DNA from: Dermabacter sp.
Lineage (GTDB): Bacteria > Actinomycetota > Actinomycetes > Actinomycetales > Dermabacteraceae
Length of the DNA stretch: 64,000 nucleotides
Assembly: GCA_030538475.1 (NCBI GenBank)
Contig: JAUNTX010000002.1
Location: 186,001-250,000, forward strand
Direction of reading: 5' to 3'
Shown: one piece after another, positions 1-9,397 of the stretch
How positions within the stretch are numbered: the stretch's first letter is position 1
Layout: each line of letters begins with the position of its first letter
Notes under the pieces: generated by a model
The model's database searches: none
What the model saw: only the letters and a program-made list of their open reading frames with translations
Told to the model about the DNA's origin: nothing
Translations under genes and position numbers: made by a program

Positions 1-646
1 CGATCCGGCGTTTCGGTTCATTGCCCGCCCGGGCGAGGACGTATACCAGTTGCCGCAAGCGGTGCTCGGCAAGCACGTGCACGGCGAGATCGATCCGCAC
101 CTGTGGCACTCGGTGCCGAACACGCAGGCGTACGTGGAGGTGATCCGCGATCACCTCATGGGCCTCGACCGGCCCCACGCGGCGGCGTATGCGGCGCGGG
201 CAAGCACGTACCTGGCCGAGCTCGACGAGGTGGATGCCTACGTGCAGCGCTCCATCGCCACGATCCCGGAGGCCGCCCGCAACCTCGTCACCACACACGA
301 CGCCTACGGCTACCTGGCCGAACGCTACGGGCTGCGGATCGCGGGAACGGTCTCGCCCTCGCCCGGCCAGGAGCCGTCCATGGCGGATCGCCGCCGCCTC
401 GCCACGACCCTGCGGGACCTGGAGGTGCCCGCGGTGTTCGTCGAGGCCACCGCGGGGTCCGTCGCGCAGTCGCTCGTGGATGCGGCCCGCCTCGCTGGCG
501 TGGCCGTGCACCCCCTGTGGGGCGATTCCCTCACGGCCTCCGTTCCCACCTACGCCGCGCTCATGCGCGCGAACGCCGATTCCCTGGCCCGGGGCCTCGG
601 CGGCACCCCGCTCGGCTCCCACGACCTCGAAGGACACACCCCATGA
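1..646 (+). CDS. Metal ABC transporter substrate-binding protein, anchored-repeat type (C-terminal part)
   Basis: The reading frame (codons from base 2) is open at the window edge, so about the last 214 residues of a ZnuA/TroA-type cluster 9 solute receptor are present. The stretch HVHGEIDPHLWHSVPN carries the His and Asp pattern that this family uses to bind Zn or Mn. TTHDAYGYLAERYGLRI and the following Gly-Thr-Val-Ser-Pro-Ser segment fit the C-terminal lobe, including the usual SMADRRRLATTLRDL helix. The stop codon overlaps the start of the next gene (ATGA), and the ATPase and permease follow, so this is the receptor of a complete transporter. The binding lipoprotein signal would lie upstream of the window. 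Which metal is carried cannot be told from the sequence. Confidence 0.85.
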   Translation, partial: DPAFRFIARPGEDVYQLPQAVLGKHVHGEIDPHLWHSVPNTQAYVEVIRDHLMGLDRPHAAAYAARASTYLAELDEVDAYVQRSIATIPEAARNLVTTHDAYGYLAERYGLRIAGTVSPSPGQEPSMADRRRLATTLRDLEVPAVFVEATAGSVAQSLVDAARLAGVAVHPLWGDSLTASVPTYAALMRANADSLARGLGGTPLGSHDLEGHTP

Positions 647-1851
647 CCACGCCTTTTCTTCCCCGCACCCGGCCCGGAACCCACTCCGATACCCCTCCCG
701 TCGCTGGCCGTTCGGGCGCCGTGAGCCGACGGCACCTCGTGGCCGCCCTCGCGGCAGGCGCGGGCACGGTAACGATGGGTGCCGTGACGATGGGTGGCGC
801 CGCGGCGGCGTCCGTGCCCGGCGCCTCCTCCCCCGGCGTCCTCGGCGCCACTACCCCGACGCCCACGCCCGGCGGCGAGAGCGGCGGGGGCGCGGAGGAT
901 CCCTCGCTCGTGCAGAAGGTCGAGGCCGACGAACAGATCGTGCGCGGCGAGCCCGCCGTGCTCAGCGCGGGCCACGTCGATGTGGGCCCGCGCCTGATCG
1001 ACGGCCAGTGGATCGTGGCGGCGCGCGATGACACGCAGTCGCCGCCCACGTGGCGGGTGCCGAGCGACGTGGTGCTGCACGTGACCGATGCGGGGCAGCT
1101 GCCCGTGCCCTCCGATGCCGCCTACCGCTTCATTCAGGCCGATCCCGACTCCCTCGTGTTCGTGGTCCCGCAGACCGAGGTCGCGGGCGTCGTGTGGCTG
1201 GGCTGGAACACGCAGGATCCCGCGATCGTGCAGGCCGCGCCGGACGGCGTGCGTTTTCGCTTTCTGCGGGTGAGCGGCCCCGGCCACTTCAGCCTGTTCC
1301 TCCAGCCCGGAAACTTCGCGCCGCCGCAGGTGCTCGCCGACGGCGCCACACTCGCGGACGCGCCCGCGGAGCTGTTCGTGGAGACCGGCACGCACACGCA
1401 CGCCAACTGGGTGTTCACCGCGCCGGGCGTCTACCTCGTGGAGGTGGAGATCGCGGCCACGGGGACGGACGGCACCGAGTACGCCGCCCGGGATACCCTG
1501 CGCTTCGCCATCGGCGATGCCACAGCGCCGGAGTCGGCGCTGCAGGAGACGTGGCCGGGAGACGACGCTGCGGCGGCCTCTCCCGGATCCGGGGCCGCCT
1601 CGGACGGCGGTGCCGCACCCTCGCCCGTATCGCCCTCGCCCGGCACCGGCGGCCAGGCGTCGGAGGCGGATTCGTCGCCGCTCGTGCCGTGGCTCGTGGC
1701 CGGAGGCGCCGCGGCGGTGCTCGGCGGTGGCGCGGGGGCGTATGCGGTGCATCAGCGGCGCGCGAAGGACGCGCGCGAGGCTGCCGCGGGGCATCCGGAA
1801 TCCGAAGGGCCCAGCACCGACGGGCCTGGCGCCGACGGGCCCCGCGCATGA
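643..1851 (+). CDS. Surface-anchored repeat protein associated with the metal ABC transporter
   Basis: 402 residues. The N-terminus has a twin-arginine-like signal (SRRHLVAALAAG, about residues 27-38) and a Thr/Pro/Gly-rich linker. One extracellular domain follows (about residues 110-290), with W-x-GWNT, V-S-GPGHF and a THTHANWVFTAPGVYLVEV block; these match the actinobacterial surface-anchored domain known as TIGR03769. The His pair could bind metal. A Ser/Pro/Gly-rich stalk leads to a single C-terminal membrane helix (about 345-367) and an arginine/lysine tail, with no LPXTG sortase motif. The start overlaps the upstream stop, and its own stop overlaps the ATPase start. Likely role, by family context: presenting or capturing metal at the cell surface for the transporter. 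That role is inferred, not shown. Confidence 0.8.
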   Translation: MTTPFLPRTRPGTHSDTPPVAGRSGAVSRRHLVAALAAGAGTVTMGAVTMGGAAAASVPGASSPGVLGATTPTPTPGGESGGGAEDPSLVQKVEADEQIVRGEPAVLSAGHVDVGPRLIDGQWIVAARDDTQSPPTWRVPSDVVLHVTDAGQLPVPSDAAYRFIQADPDSLVFVVPQTEVAGVVWLGWNTQDPAIVQAAPDGVRFRFLRVSGPGHFSLFLQPGNFAPPQVLADGATLADAPAELFVETGTHTHANWVFTAPGVYLVEVEIAATGTDGTEYAARDTLRFAIGDATAPESALQETWPGDDAAAASPGSGAASDGGAAPSPVSPSPGTGGQASEADSSPLVPWLVAGGAAAVLGGGAGAYAVHQRRAKDAREAAAGHPESEGPSTDGPGADGPRA

Positions 1852-2588
1852 GCACGCCCCCTCTGGGCTGCCGCGACCTCGCGGTCGATCTTGGCGGCCG
1901 CCGCGTGCTGCGCGACGTGAGCCTCGATATTGAGCCGGGCGCGATCACGGTGGTGCTCGGCCCGAACGGCGCGGGTAAGACCACGCTCGTGCGGGCCCTG
2001 CTGGGCCTCGTGCCGCCCGCCCGCGGCAGCGTGCACGCGCCCGCGGTGCTCGGCTATGTTCCGCAGCGCAGCGAGATGGAGTGGGACTACCCGGTGAGCG
2101 CGCACGACGTGGTGATGCTGGGCCTCATCACGGAGTTTCGCCGCTGGCAGTGGCCGCGCCGCATCCACTACCGGCGGGTCGCGGACGCGCTCGAGCGGGT
2201 GCGGATGAGCGATCTTCGAGACCGCCCCATCGGCGAGATGTCCGGCGGTCAGCGCCAGCGGGTCATGATCGCCAGGGCTCTCGCGCGCGATCCGCGCGTG
2301 CTGCTCCTGGACGAACCGTTCACGGGCCTCGACATGCCCTCCCAGTCGCTCCTGAGCGACCTCTTCCTCGAGCTGGCCCGGGAGGGGTGCGCGCTCGTCA
2401 TGTCCACGCACGATCTCACCCACGCCCTGCACATCGCGGACCGGGTGCTGCTGCTGAACGAGAGCATCATCGGCGACGGCGCCCCGGGCAAACTCACCGA
2501 TCCAGGCGTGTGGCAGCGGACCTTCCACGTGCCCGCCACCTCGCCGCTGCTCGCCCACGTCGGAGCCCTTGTGGAGGCCCAGTGCTAA
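1848..2588 (+). CDS. Anchored-repeat-type metal ABC transporter, ATP-binding subunit
   Basis: 246 residues. Walker A is GPNGAGKT at residues 38-45, the Q-loop is in YVPQRSEMEW (70-79), the signature is MSGGQ at 131-135, and Walker B is VLLLDEP at 151-157 with the switch His in STHDL. Length and motifs match the ZnuC/MntB class of metal transporter ATPases. The ATG lies inside the ATGA overlap with the surface protein gene, and the permease GTG lies before its stop, so the four genes are translationally coupled. It powers import of Zn, Mn or a related cation across the membrane with the permease encoded next. Confidence 0.9.
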   Translation: MSTPPLGCRDLAVDLGGRRVLRDVSLDIEPGAITVVLGPNGAGKTTLVRALLGLVPPARGSVHAPAVLGYVPQRSEMEWDYPVSAHDVVMLGLITEFRRWQWPRRIHYRRVADALERVRMSDLRDRPIGEMSGGQRQRVMIARALARDPRVLLLDEPFTGLDMPSQSLLSDLFLELAREGCALVMSTHDLTHALHIADRVLLLNESIIGDGAPGKLTDPGVWQRTFHVPATSPLLAHVGALVEAQC

Positions 2589-3460
2589 CCCCCCTCGATT
2601 TCCTGGCCGATCTCACCCACCCGCAGCTCACCTTTCTCCCGAAGGCGCTCGTGGTCTCGATGCTGTCCGCGCTCGTGTGCGCGGTCGTGGGCACCCACGT
2701 GGTGCTGCGCGGCATGACCTTCATCGGCGACGCCGTGGCCCACGCGGTGTTCCCCGGGATCGCGGTCGCGTTCGTCCTGCAGGGCTCCCTCTTGCTCGGC
2801 GGGGTCACCGCGGGCGTCATCACCGCGATCCTCATCGCCGTAGTGGGCACGAGCCAGCGCCTCCGCTCCGACGCCGTGATCGGGGTGTTCTTCGTGGCGG
2901 CGTTCGCGCTCGGCATCGTCATCATGAGCCGAGCCCCGGGCTATAGCGGCTCGCTCTCCTCGTTCCTCTTCGGCGCGATCACGGGGATTTCCGACGGCGC
3001 CGTCCTCACGTCGGCGCTGTTCGCCGCGGGCGTGCTGGCCCTGCTCGTGTTCCTGCACCGCGACCTCGTGGTGGTGGGCATGGATCGCGGCTACGCGGCG
3101 TCGCTCGGACTCAAGGTGCTGCTGCTCGACATCTGCCTGAGCGTGCTCGTGACCCTCGCCGTGGTCATGTCGATCCACACGATTGGCAACATCCTCGTGC
3201 TGGCCCTGCTCGTCACGCCCGCCGCGACCGCGCGGATGCTCACGGATCGGATCGTGCCGATGATGGCGTGCGCGGCCGGTATCGGCATGGGCAGCGCGTT
3301 CATCGGCCTCTATCTCTCGTGGGCGCTCGACTTCCCGACGGGGGGCACCATCGTGCTCGTAGCCACCGCGGCGTTCATCCTCGCGTGGGGGTTCAGCCCC
3401 CGTCACGGGGTCCTCGGTGGCCGGCTGCGGCGGCGCCGACGGGAGCCGGTTCTCGCCTAA
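2582..3460 (+). CDS. Anchored-repeat-type metal ABC transporter, permease subunit
   Basis: 292 residues from a GTG that overlaps the ATPase stop by 7 nt. It has eight or nine hydrophobic segments and the ABC-3 family core, including TFIGDAVAHAVFPGIA (about residues 45-60) and HTIGNILVLALLVTPAATARM (198-218). The C-terminus is an arginine-rich cytoplasmic tail. Family: ZnuB/MntC-type permeases for Zn and Mn. Its TAA stop shares the bases CTAA (3457-3460) with the stop of the convergent kinase gene, so there is no room for a separate terminator between them. Confidence 0.9.
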   Translation: MLTPLDFLADLTHPQLTFLPKALVVSMLSALVCAVVGTHVVLRGMTFIGDAVAHAVFPGIAVAFVLQGSLLLGGVTAGVITAILIAVVGTSQRLRSDAVIGVFFVAAFALGIVIMSRAPGYSGSLSSFLFGAITGISDGAVLTSALFAAGVLALLVFLHRDLVVVGMDRGYAASLGLKVLLLDICLSVLVTLAVVMSIHTIGNILVLALLVTPAATARMLTDRIVPMMACAAGIGMGSAFIGLYLSWALDFPTGGTIVLVATAAFILAWGFSPRHGVLGGRLRRRRREPVLA

Positions 3461-4605
3461 ATGTCCGCGTGCAGGGCAAACGTCGCTTCGGCCCGGCGCA
3501 CGCCCTGCACCTCGTGCGTGGGCACCAGGTCATCCAGGAACTCGTGATCGCGGCGCACGTGCGTGGCCTTCAAATCGCCGCCGTCGGCCCGCGTACACAC
3601 CCCGCGCCACCAGTCCGCGATGTCTCCCCAGCCGGGCGCCGCGAGCGCCCCGCCGAACTGCTGGACGGCGAGCGCGGCGCACAGGGAGGCGAACCGCAAG
3701 CGCTGCTCGAGCGGCCAGTTGGCGAGGGTGCCGAGCACGCACGCGGACGCGAACACGTCTCCGGCGCCCGTCGGGTCGATGGCCTCGACCGGGAGCGCGG
3801 GACAGTACGCCTCTTCGCCCGTGTATTGGTCGATCGCGTACGAGCCGTCGGCCCCGTCGGTCACGATGGCGAGCCCCACCCGTTCGGCGAGCGCGCGCAC
3901 GGCCCGCGTGGGTGATTCGGTGCGGGTGTAGTTCATGGCCTCGACCGCGTTCGGGGTGAACGCGTAGCAAGAGCTCAGGGGCTCCAACTGGGCCTCGGGC
4001 CAGCGGCCGCTCTCATCGAAGCCGATGTCGGCCCAGATCTTCGTGCCGCGCAGCGCCAGGGTGGACCACCAGCCGGTGTCTCCCGCGAGGTCCACGAGGG
4101 CGGCCCGCGCGCTCGGGGCCTGGGCGGCCTCCTGGTCGAGCCTGCGGGGCAGGGGGTGGCCGTGGCTGAGCATCGCGCGGTCCCCCTGGTAACTCATGGC
4201 CACCGTGATGGGCGAGTGGCGGCCCTCGAACCGTACGGAGGCGCTGAGGTCGATGTGCTCCTGCTCGCCGAGCACGGACCACAGCCATTCGGCGAACGCG
4301 TCGTCACCGAAGCCCGCGACGAGGCCGGTGCGCAGGCCCAGGCGGGCGGTGGCGGTCGCGAGGTTGGCGATGCCGCCGGGCGAGGAGCCCATGCCGGTGC
4401 TCCACAGTTCCTCGCCCGGGTTCGGTTGGCGGGTGAGGCCGGAGAAGATGAGGTCGTAAAACACGGTGCCGCTCAGCAGCACGTCGAGCACGGGGTCGCC
4501 TGCGGCGCGGGTCGCGGCGAGCGGGTCCCAGTTCCAGCAGTGGGGGCAGCGCTCGGCATCATCCAGCGCGGGGGGATCGGTGGGCTCGGGGGTATCGGTG
4601 ACCAT
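3457..4605 (-). CDS. PfkB-family carbohydrate kinase
   Basis: 382 residues. The ribokinase/PfkB fold is clear: the Gly-rich substrate site SSPGGIANLATATARLG (about residues 95-111), and the C-terminal signature AIDPTGAGDVFASACVLG with the anion-hole GAGD and catalytic Asp. These enzymes phosphorylate sugars or nucleosides with ATP in the cytoplasm. The substrate is not evident. An extra N-terminal segment of about 40 residues includes ERCPHCWNWD, a Cys-x2-Cys pair unusual for the family. The ATG at 4605 is preceded by AAAGGA about 10 nt upstream, which decides against the longer reading from 4770. It is convergent with the metal permease and divergent from the ABC exporter. Confidence 0.85.
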   Translation of the reverse strand: MVTDTPEPTDPPALDDAERCPHCWNWDPLAATRAAGDPVLDVLLSGTVFYDLIFSGLTRQPNPGEELWSTGMGSSPGGIANLATATARLGLRTGLVAGFGDDAFAEWLWSVLGEQEHIDLSASVRFEGRHSPITVAMSYQGDRAMLSHGHPLPRRLDQEAAQAPSARAALVDLAGDTGWWSTLALRGTKIWADIGFDESGRWPEAQLEPLSSCYAFTPNAVEAMNYTRTESPTRAVRALAERVGLAIVTDGADGSYAIDQYTGEEAYCPALPVEAIDPTGAGDVFASACVLGTLANWPLEQRLRFASLCAALAVQQFGGALAAPGWGDIADWWRGVCTRADGGDLKATHVRRDHEFLDDLVPTHEVQGVRRAEATFALHADI

Positions 4606-4776
4606 GAACTCGCGGTCCTTTCCGTGAGAAGCACACGCGGCCGGGGCGCGGGGCGGGGCCGGGCTCTTCACGCTACCCGAAAGCTGGGCCGGGGGCCGAC
4701 GAGAGCGGGCCGACGGTGTGGATCCGTGGGCCCTCGTAATTCCCGTGACATCCGGGTCGCTGCCTGCCATGCTGAG

Positions 4777-4791
4777 AACTCGTGGCGAGTT
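4777..4791. promoter_or_regulatory. Perfect inverted repeat 18 nt before the ABC exporter start
   Basis: AACTCG-tgg-CGAGTT: two perfect 6-bp arms in the 203-bp intergenic space between the divergent kinase and ABC genes. The position, just upstream of the ATPase start codon at 4809, suits an operator or a short 5' hairpin. No regulator is encoded next to it. The rest of 4606-4776 shows only GC-rich sequence, including two copies of GGCCGACG. Confidence 0.35.
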
Positions 4792-4808
4792 AAGTGAATG
4801 GATGAGGC

Positions 4809-5531
4809 ATGGACACCCCGGTCATATCGGCGAAAGATCTCCGAAAGCGCTATCGGGGCCGCCCGGTCGATGCCCTTCAGAACATCAGCTTTGACCTGTA
4901 TCCCGGTGAACTGGTGGCCGTGATTGGGCACAATGGGGCGGGCAAATCGACGCTCTTTGACATTGTGGGCGGCCTCATGCCCGCCACGAGCGGCACGGTT
5001 GAGCGGTCCGTTCCCGAACACCTGGTGGGGTGGTGCCCGCAGCGAGAAATCATCGACTGGTCGCTGACGGTTCGGCAGAACATCCTGCTGGGCGCCGATC
5101 TTCGCGCGGGGCGGTGGAACAAGCGCGAGGCAGCCGAACCGATTGCCCGCCTGTTCGGGCTCTCGAAGTACATCGACCGCACGGCGGAGACGCTCTCCGG
5201 CGGGGAACTGCGCCGGACGCAGATCGCCCGCGCCCTCATCGGGGACCCCCGGCTCATCATCCTGGATGAACCCACCACGGGGCTCGACCCCGACGGCATC
5301 AACGTGGTCTTCTCGCACTTGCGGTCTCTCGCGGACTCCGGCGCGTCCGTCCTTGTCAGCACGCACGAAACCTCGCGGTTCGCCCACCTCAGCACTCGCG
5401 TCCTGGCGCTCAGCGAAGGGGAGCTCATCGCCGATATGCCCGCCCGGGAGTTCATGGCGCACGGTCCCGATAGGGACGACCTGTGGAGCGCCTTCCTTGC
5501 CATCACCGGCACCGACAAGGAGTCGAAGTAG
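4809..5531 (+). CDS. ABC transporter ATP-binding protein (ABC-2 exporter)
   Basis: 240 residues. Walker A GHNGAGKS (40-47), Q-loop WCPQRE, signature LSGGELRR, Walker B LIILDEPTTGLD and the switch His in VSTHET are all intact. Short ATPases of this kind pair with ABC-2 membrane subunits in drug, polysaccharide or bacteriocin-type exporters. The permease starts 2 nt after the stop. The substrate cannot be inferred. The start has only a weak GAGG immediately before the ATG; a TTAAGT-like element and an inverted repeat lie just upstream. Confidence 0.85.
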   Translation: MDTPVISAKDLRKRYRGRPVDALQNISFDLYPGELVAVIGHNGAGKSTLFDIVGGLMPATSGTVERSVPEHLVGWCPQREIIDWSLTVRQNILLGADLRAGRWNKREAAEPIARLFGLSKYIDRTAETLSGGELRRTQIARALIGDPRLIILDEPTTGLDPDGINVVFSHLRSLADSGASVLVSTHETSRFAHLSTRVLALSEGELIADMPAREFMAHGPDRDDLWSAFLAITGTDKESK

Positions 5532-5533
5532 CC

Positions 5534-6280
5534 ATGCGACAAGCCCTGATCCTCGCGCCCTACCACGCCGTGTCGATGTGGAATTGGCGCAATATTTACA
5601 TTGGGCGGCTCATCGAACCGGTGGCGTACCTCGTGTTCCTCGTGGCCGGTATCGGCGGCCTCGTGGGGCCCGACGGGGCGGCCAGCTATGTCGCATTCGC
5701 TATTCCCGGGCTGCTCTGCCTGATCGCCTTTCGCGCCTTCACGGGCGCCGTTGCCGATGTCTCGAACGATCGGAAGTGGGGCGTTTTTGCGATCTTCATG
5801 ATGCAGGGCGGTACCGCGCTTGGCTACATTGTTTCGATCATGATCGTGGCCCTTGTGCTGTTCATCGGTCAAACCATCGTGGCCCTGCTGGCAGCCGTCG
5901 GCGTCGCGGCCCTGGGTGGCCCCTCCATCAACCTTTTCCAGTTCCTCCCGGTGATCCCCATTGCCGCCCTCGTGGCGGCAGGCTGGGTGGGCATCGGGGC
6001 GGTGTTGGGAGCGCTCGTGCAAAACTATGCCTCCCGCGACCTCATCACCACGCTCACGACGCTGCCCGCGGTGCTCTCCGCGCCGCTGTTCTACCCCCGC
6101 GAAACCGCCCCCGCCTACCTGCAGGTCATCAACGCCATCAATCCCCTCACCTACAACGTGGCGTGGATGAGGGACCCCTCGTGGCTCTCGCTGCTCGCAG
6201 CAGCGCTCTGGGCGGGCATGGGCACCCTCGCGGCCGTGTTCGCGCTGGGCCGGGCCGAACGGGTGAGCCGGGAACGCTGA
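5534..6280 (+). CDS. ABC-2 type transporter permease
   Basis: 248 residues with about six hydrophobic segments and the ABC-2 pattern of a central cytoplasmic loop (SNDRKWGVFAIFMMQGG) and the NALNPL-like motif INAINPLTYNVAWMRD before the last helix. It forms the membrane half of the exporter with the ATPase that ends 2 nt upstream. Resembles NodJ/DrrB-type permeases. Exported compound unknown. The next gene follows after 71 nt and has its own ribosome site, so the glycosidase may or may not share the transcript. Confidence 0.8.
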   Translation: MRQALILAPYHAVSMWNWRNIYIGRLIEPVAYLVFLVAGIGGLVGPDGAASYVAFAIPGLLCLIAFRAFTGAVADVSNDRKWGVFAIFMMQGGTALGYIVSIMIVALVLFIGQTIVALLAAVGVAALGGPSINLFQFLPVIPIAALVAAGWVGIGAVLGALVQNYASRDLITTLTTLPAVLSAPLFYPRETAPAYLQVINAINPLTYNVAWMRDPSWLSLLAAALWAGMGTLAAVFALGRAERVSRER

Positions 6281-6351
6281 CCTTCCCGGTGCTACGGTGC
6301 TGGAAGGGGCCGCGATACCGGCCCGCCGCACCTTCGAGGGGAGAGCATCCG

Positions 6352-7788
6352 ATGAAACTCGCGATTCTGGGCGGCGGAGGGTTCCGCACCCCGCTCGTGT
6401 ATCAGGCGGTGGCCACGGGCGCGGGCGGCCTCGTCGACGGTTTCGAGGTCACCGAGATCGCCCTGTATGACGTGGACGCGCAGCGACTCGCCGCCATCGA
6501 GGCCGTGATCCGCGCCTACGTGGACGGCCACCTCACACCGGCTTCGGGCGCCGCCTCCCCGCCGCGACTGAGCGTCACCACAGACCTCGTGGAGGCGGTC
6601 AGCGGCGCCGACGTGGTGTTCTCCGCGATCCGCGTGGGCGGGGCCACGGGGCGCATCCTCGACGAACGGGTGGCGCTCGAGACCGGGCTGCTGGGCCAGG
6701 AAACCATTGGCGCGGGCGGCCTCGCCTACGCGCTGCGCACCATCCCCGTCATGCGCCGCATCGCCCACGTGATCGCCGAGCACGCGCCCGGCGCGTGGGT
6801 CATCAACTTCACCAACCCCGCCGGGATCGTCACGGAGGCGATGCAGGCGGTGCTCGGCTCCCGCGCGGTCGGGATCTGCGATACCCCGATTGGCCTCGTG
6901 GCGCGCGTGGCGCGGCTCCTGGGCGTCCCGGGGGCCGACGTGTCCACGCGCGTGAGCTGCGATTACGCCGGAATCAACCACCTGGGGTGGCTGCGCGGCG
7001 TGCGCGTCGATGGGACCGAGCGTCTCCCGGAGATTCTCGCGTCCGATGCGGCGCTGCAGCAGATCGAAGAGGCGCGGCTCGTGGGCGCCGACTGGGTGCG
7101 GGCGGAAGCCGCGATCCCGAACGAGTACCTCTACTACTACCTTGACGCGCGGGCGGCGGCGGAGCGCGCGGGTTCCGCGGAGCAGACCCGCGGGGAGTTC
7201 TTGCACGCCCAGCAGGGTCGGTTCTACGCCGAGGCCCTCGGGGCGAGGGACGCCTACGCCCTGTGGCGCGAGGTGCTGCGCGAGCGAGAGGCGACCTACA
7301 TGGCGGAGGCGCGCGCGGATGGCGAGGATCGCGAGGAGGCCGACATCACCGCGGGCGGGTATCACGAGGTGGCGCTTCGGCTCATGGCCGCGCTCGTGAG
7401 CGGCCGGGAGGATCGCATGATCCTCAACGTCGCCAACCGCACCGGCGGCGCGGGCGGCATCGCGGGCCTGCCCGTGCTGGCTGCCCTGCCCGCCGACATG
7501 ACCATCGAGGTGCCGTGCCGCATGGACGCCGCGGGCATCCACCCCGAGCCCGTCTCGCCGCTACCGCTCGAGCACCTGGGCCTCGTGGCCCGCCAGCGCG
7601 GCGCCGAACGGCACATCCTCGCCGCGGCGCTCACGGGCAGTCGCGAGGAGGCCTGGCTGGGCTTTTCCACCCACCCGCTCATCTCCTCCCCCGCGCTCGG
7701 GAAGGTGCTGCTCGAACGGTACGAGGCGGCGCACCCGCAGATCGCGGCGCTCTTTGCCGAGGGCGCGGCCCCGTCGGCCCGCCTCTAG
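6352..7788 (+). CDS. Family 4 glycosidase (6-phospho-glucosidase type)
   Basis: 478 residues, the usual GH4 size. It begins with an NAD-binding Rossmann motif (LGGGGFRTPLV). Further along are the family marks NFTNPAGIVTEA (about residue 158), the metal-ligand Cys in GICDTPIGL (about 180) and the metal-ligand His in YAGINHLGWLRG (about 206). GH4 enzymes cleave alpha- or beta-linked 6-phospho-glycosides by an NAD- and Mn-dependent redox mechanism in the cytoplasm, downstream of phosphorylating sugar uptake. No PTS genes are in view, so the sugar is unknown. A GAGGGGAGAG ribosome site lies 7-8 nt before the ATG. Confidence 0.88.
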   Translation: MKLAILGGGGFRTPLVYQAVATGAGGLVDGFEVTEIALYDVDAQRLAAIEAVIRAYVDGHLTPASGAASPPRLSVTTDLVEAVSGADVVFSAIRVGGATGRILDERVALETGLLGQETIGAGGLAYALRTIPVMRRIAHVIAEHAPGAWVINFTNPAGIVTEAMQAVLGSRAVGICDTPIGLVARVARLLGVPGADVSTRVSCDYAGINHLGWLRGVRVDGTERLPEILASDAALQQIEEARLVGADWVRAEAAIPNEYLYYYLDARAAAERAGSAEQTRGEFLHAQQGRFYAEALGARDAYALWREVLREREATYMAEARADGEDREEADITAGGYHEVALRLMAALVSGREDRMILNVANRTGGAGGIAGLPVLAALPADMTIEVPCRMDAAGIHPEPVSPLPLEHLGLVARQRGAERHILAAALTGSREEAWLGFSTHPLISSPALGKVLLERYEAAHPQIAALFAEGAAPSARL

Positions 7789-7862
7789 CTCTCGGGCACT
7801 CGCGCCACCTGGGCACCCGAGCCACCCGCCACCTTCTCCCCACTCACTCCTTCATATAACAA

Positions 7863-7894
7863 CGCGGCCGGCGCCCCGAAGGGAACCGGCCGCG
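7863..7894 (-). terminator. Terminator hairpin after gdhA
   Basis: CGCGGCCGG at 7863-7871 is a perfect complement of CCGGCCGCG at 7886-7894, a 9-bp stem with a 14-nt loop, 28 nt after the gdhA stop on the minus strand. The minus-strand sequence after the stem is T-rich (TTGTTATAT). Transcripts from the glycosidase side would also meet it. Confidence 0.6.
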
Positions 7895-7922
7895 CGTCAG
7901 TGGCGGGAGGGCGCGCGTGGGA

Positions 7923-9377
<1,455 letters not shown>

Positions 9378-9381
9378 CTAG

Positions 9382-9397
9382 GTCACAATATGGTCAC
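9382..9397 (-). promoter_or_regulatory. gdhA: GTGAC-n6-GTGAC pair upstream of gdhA
   Basis: On the minus strand GTGAC occurs twice, 11 bp apart, about 120 nt upstream of the gdhA start and overlapping the stop of the glycerophosphodiesterase gene. GlnR sites in actinobacteria are built from gTnAC and GaAAC half-sites with 6-nt gaps, and gdhA is a typical target. Only two half-sites are seen and both are of the GTnAC kind, so this is tentative. Confidence 0.3.

Noticed and set aside
550..1794. Minus-strand open frame of 414 codons
   Set aside because: Arg/Gly-rich shadow of the surface protein gene.
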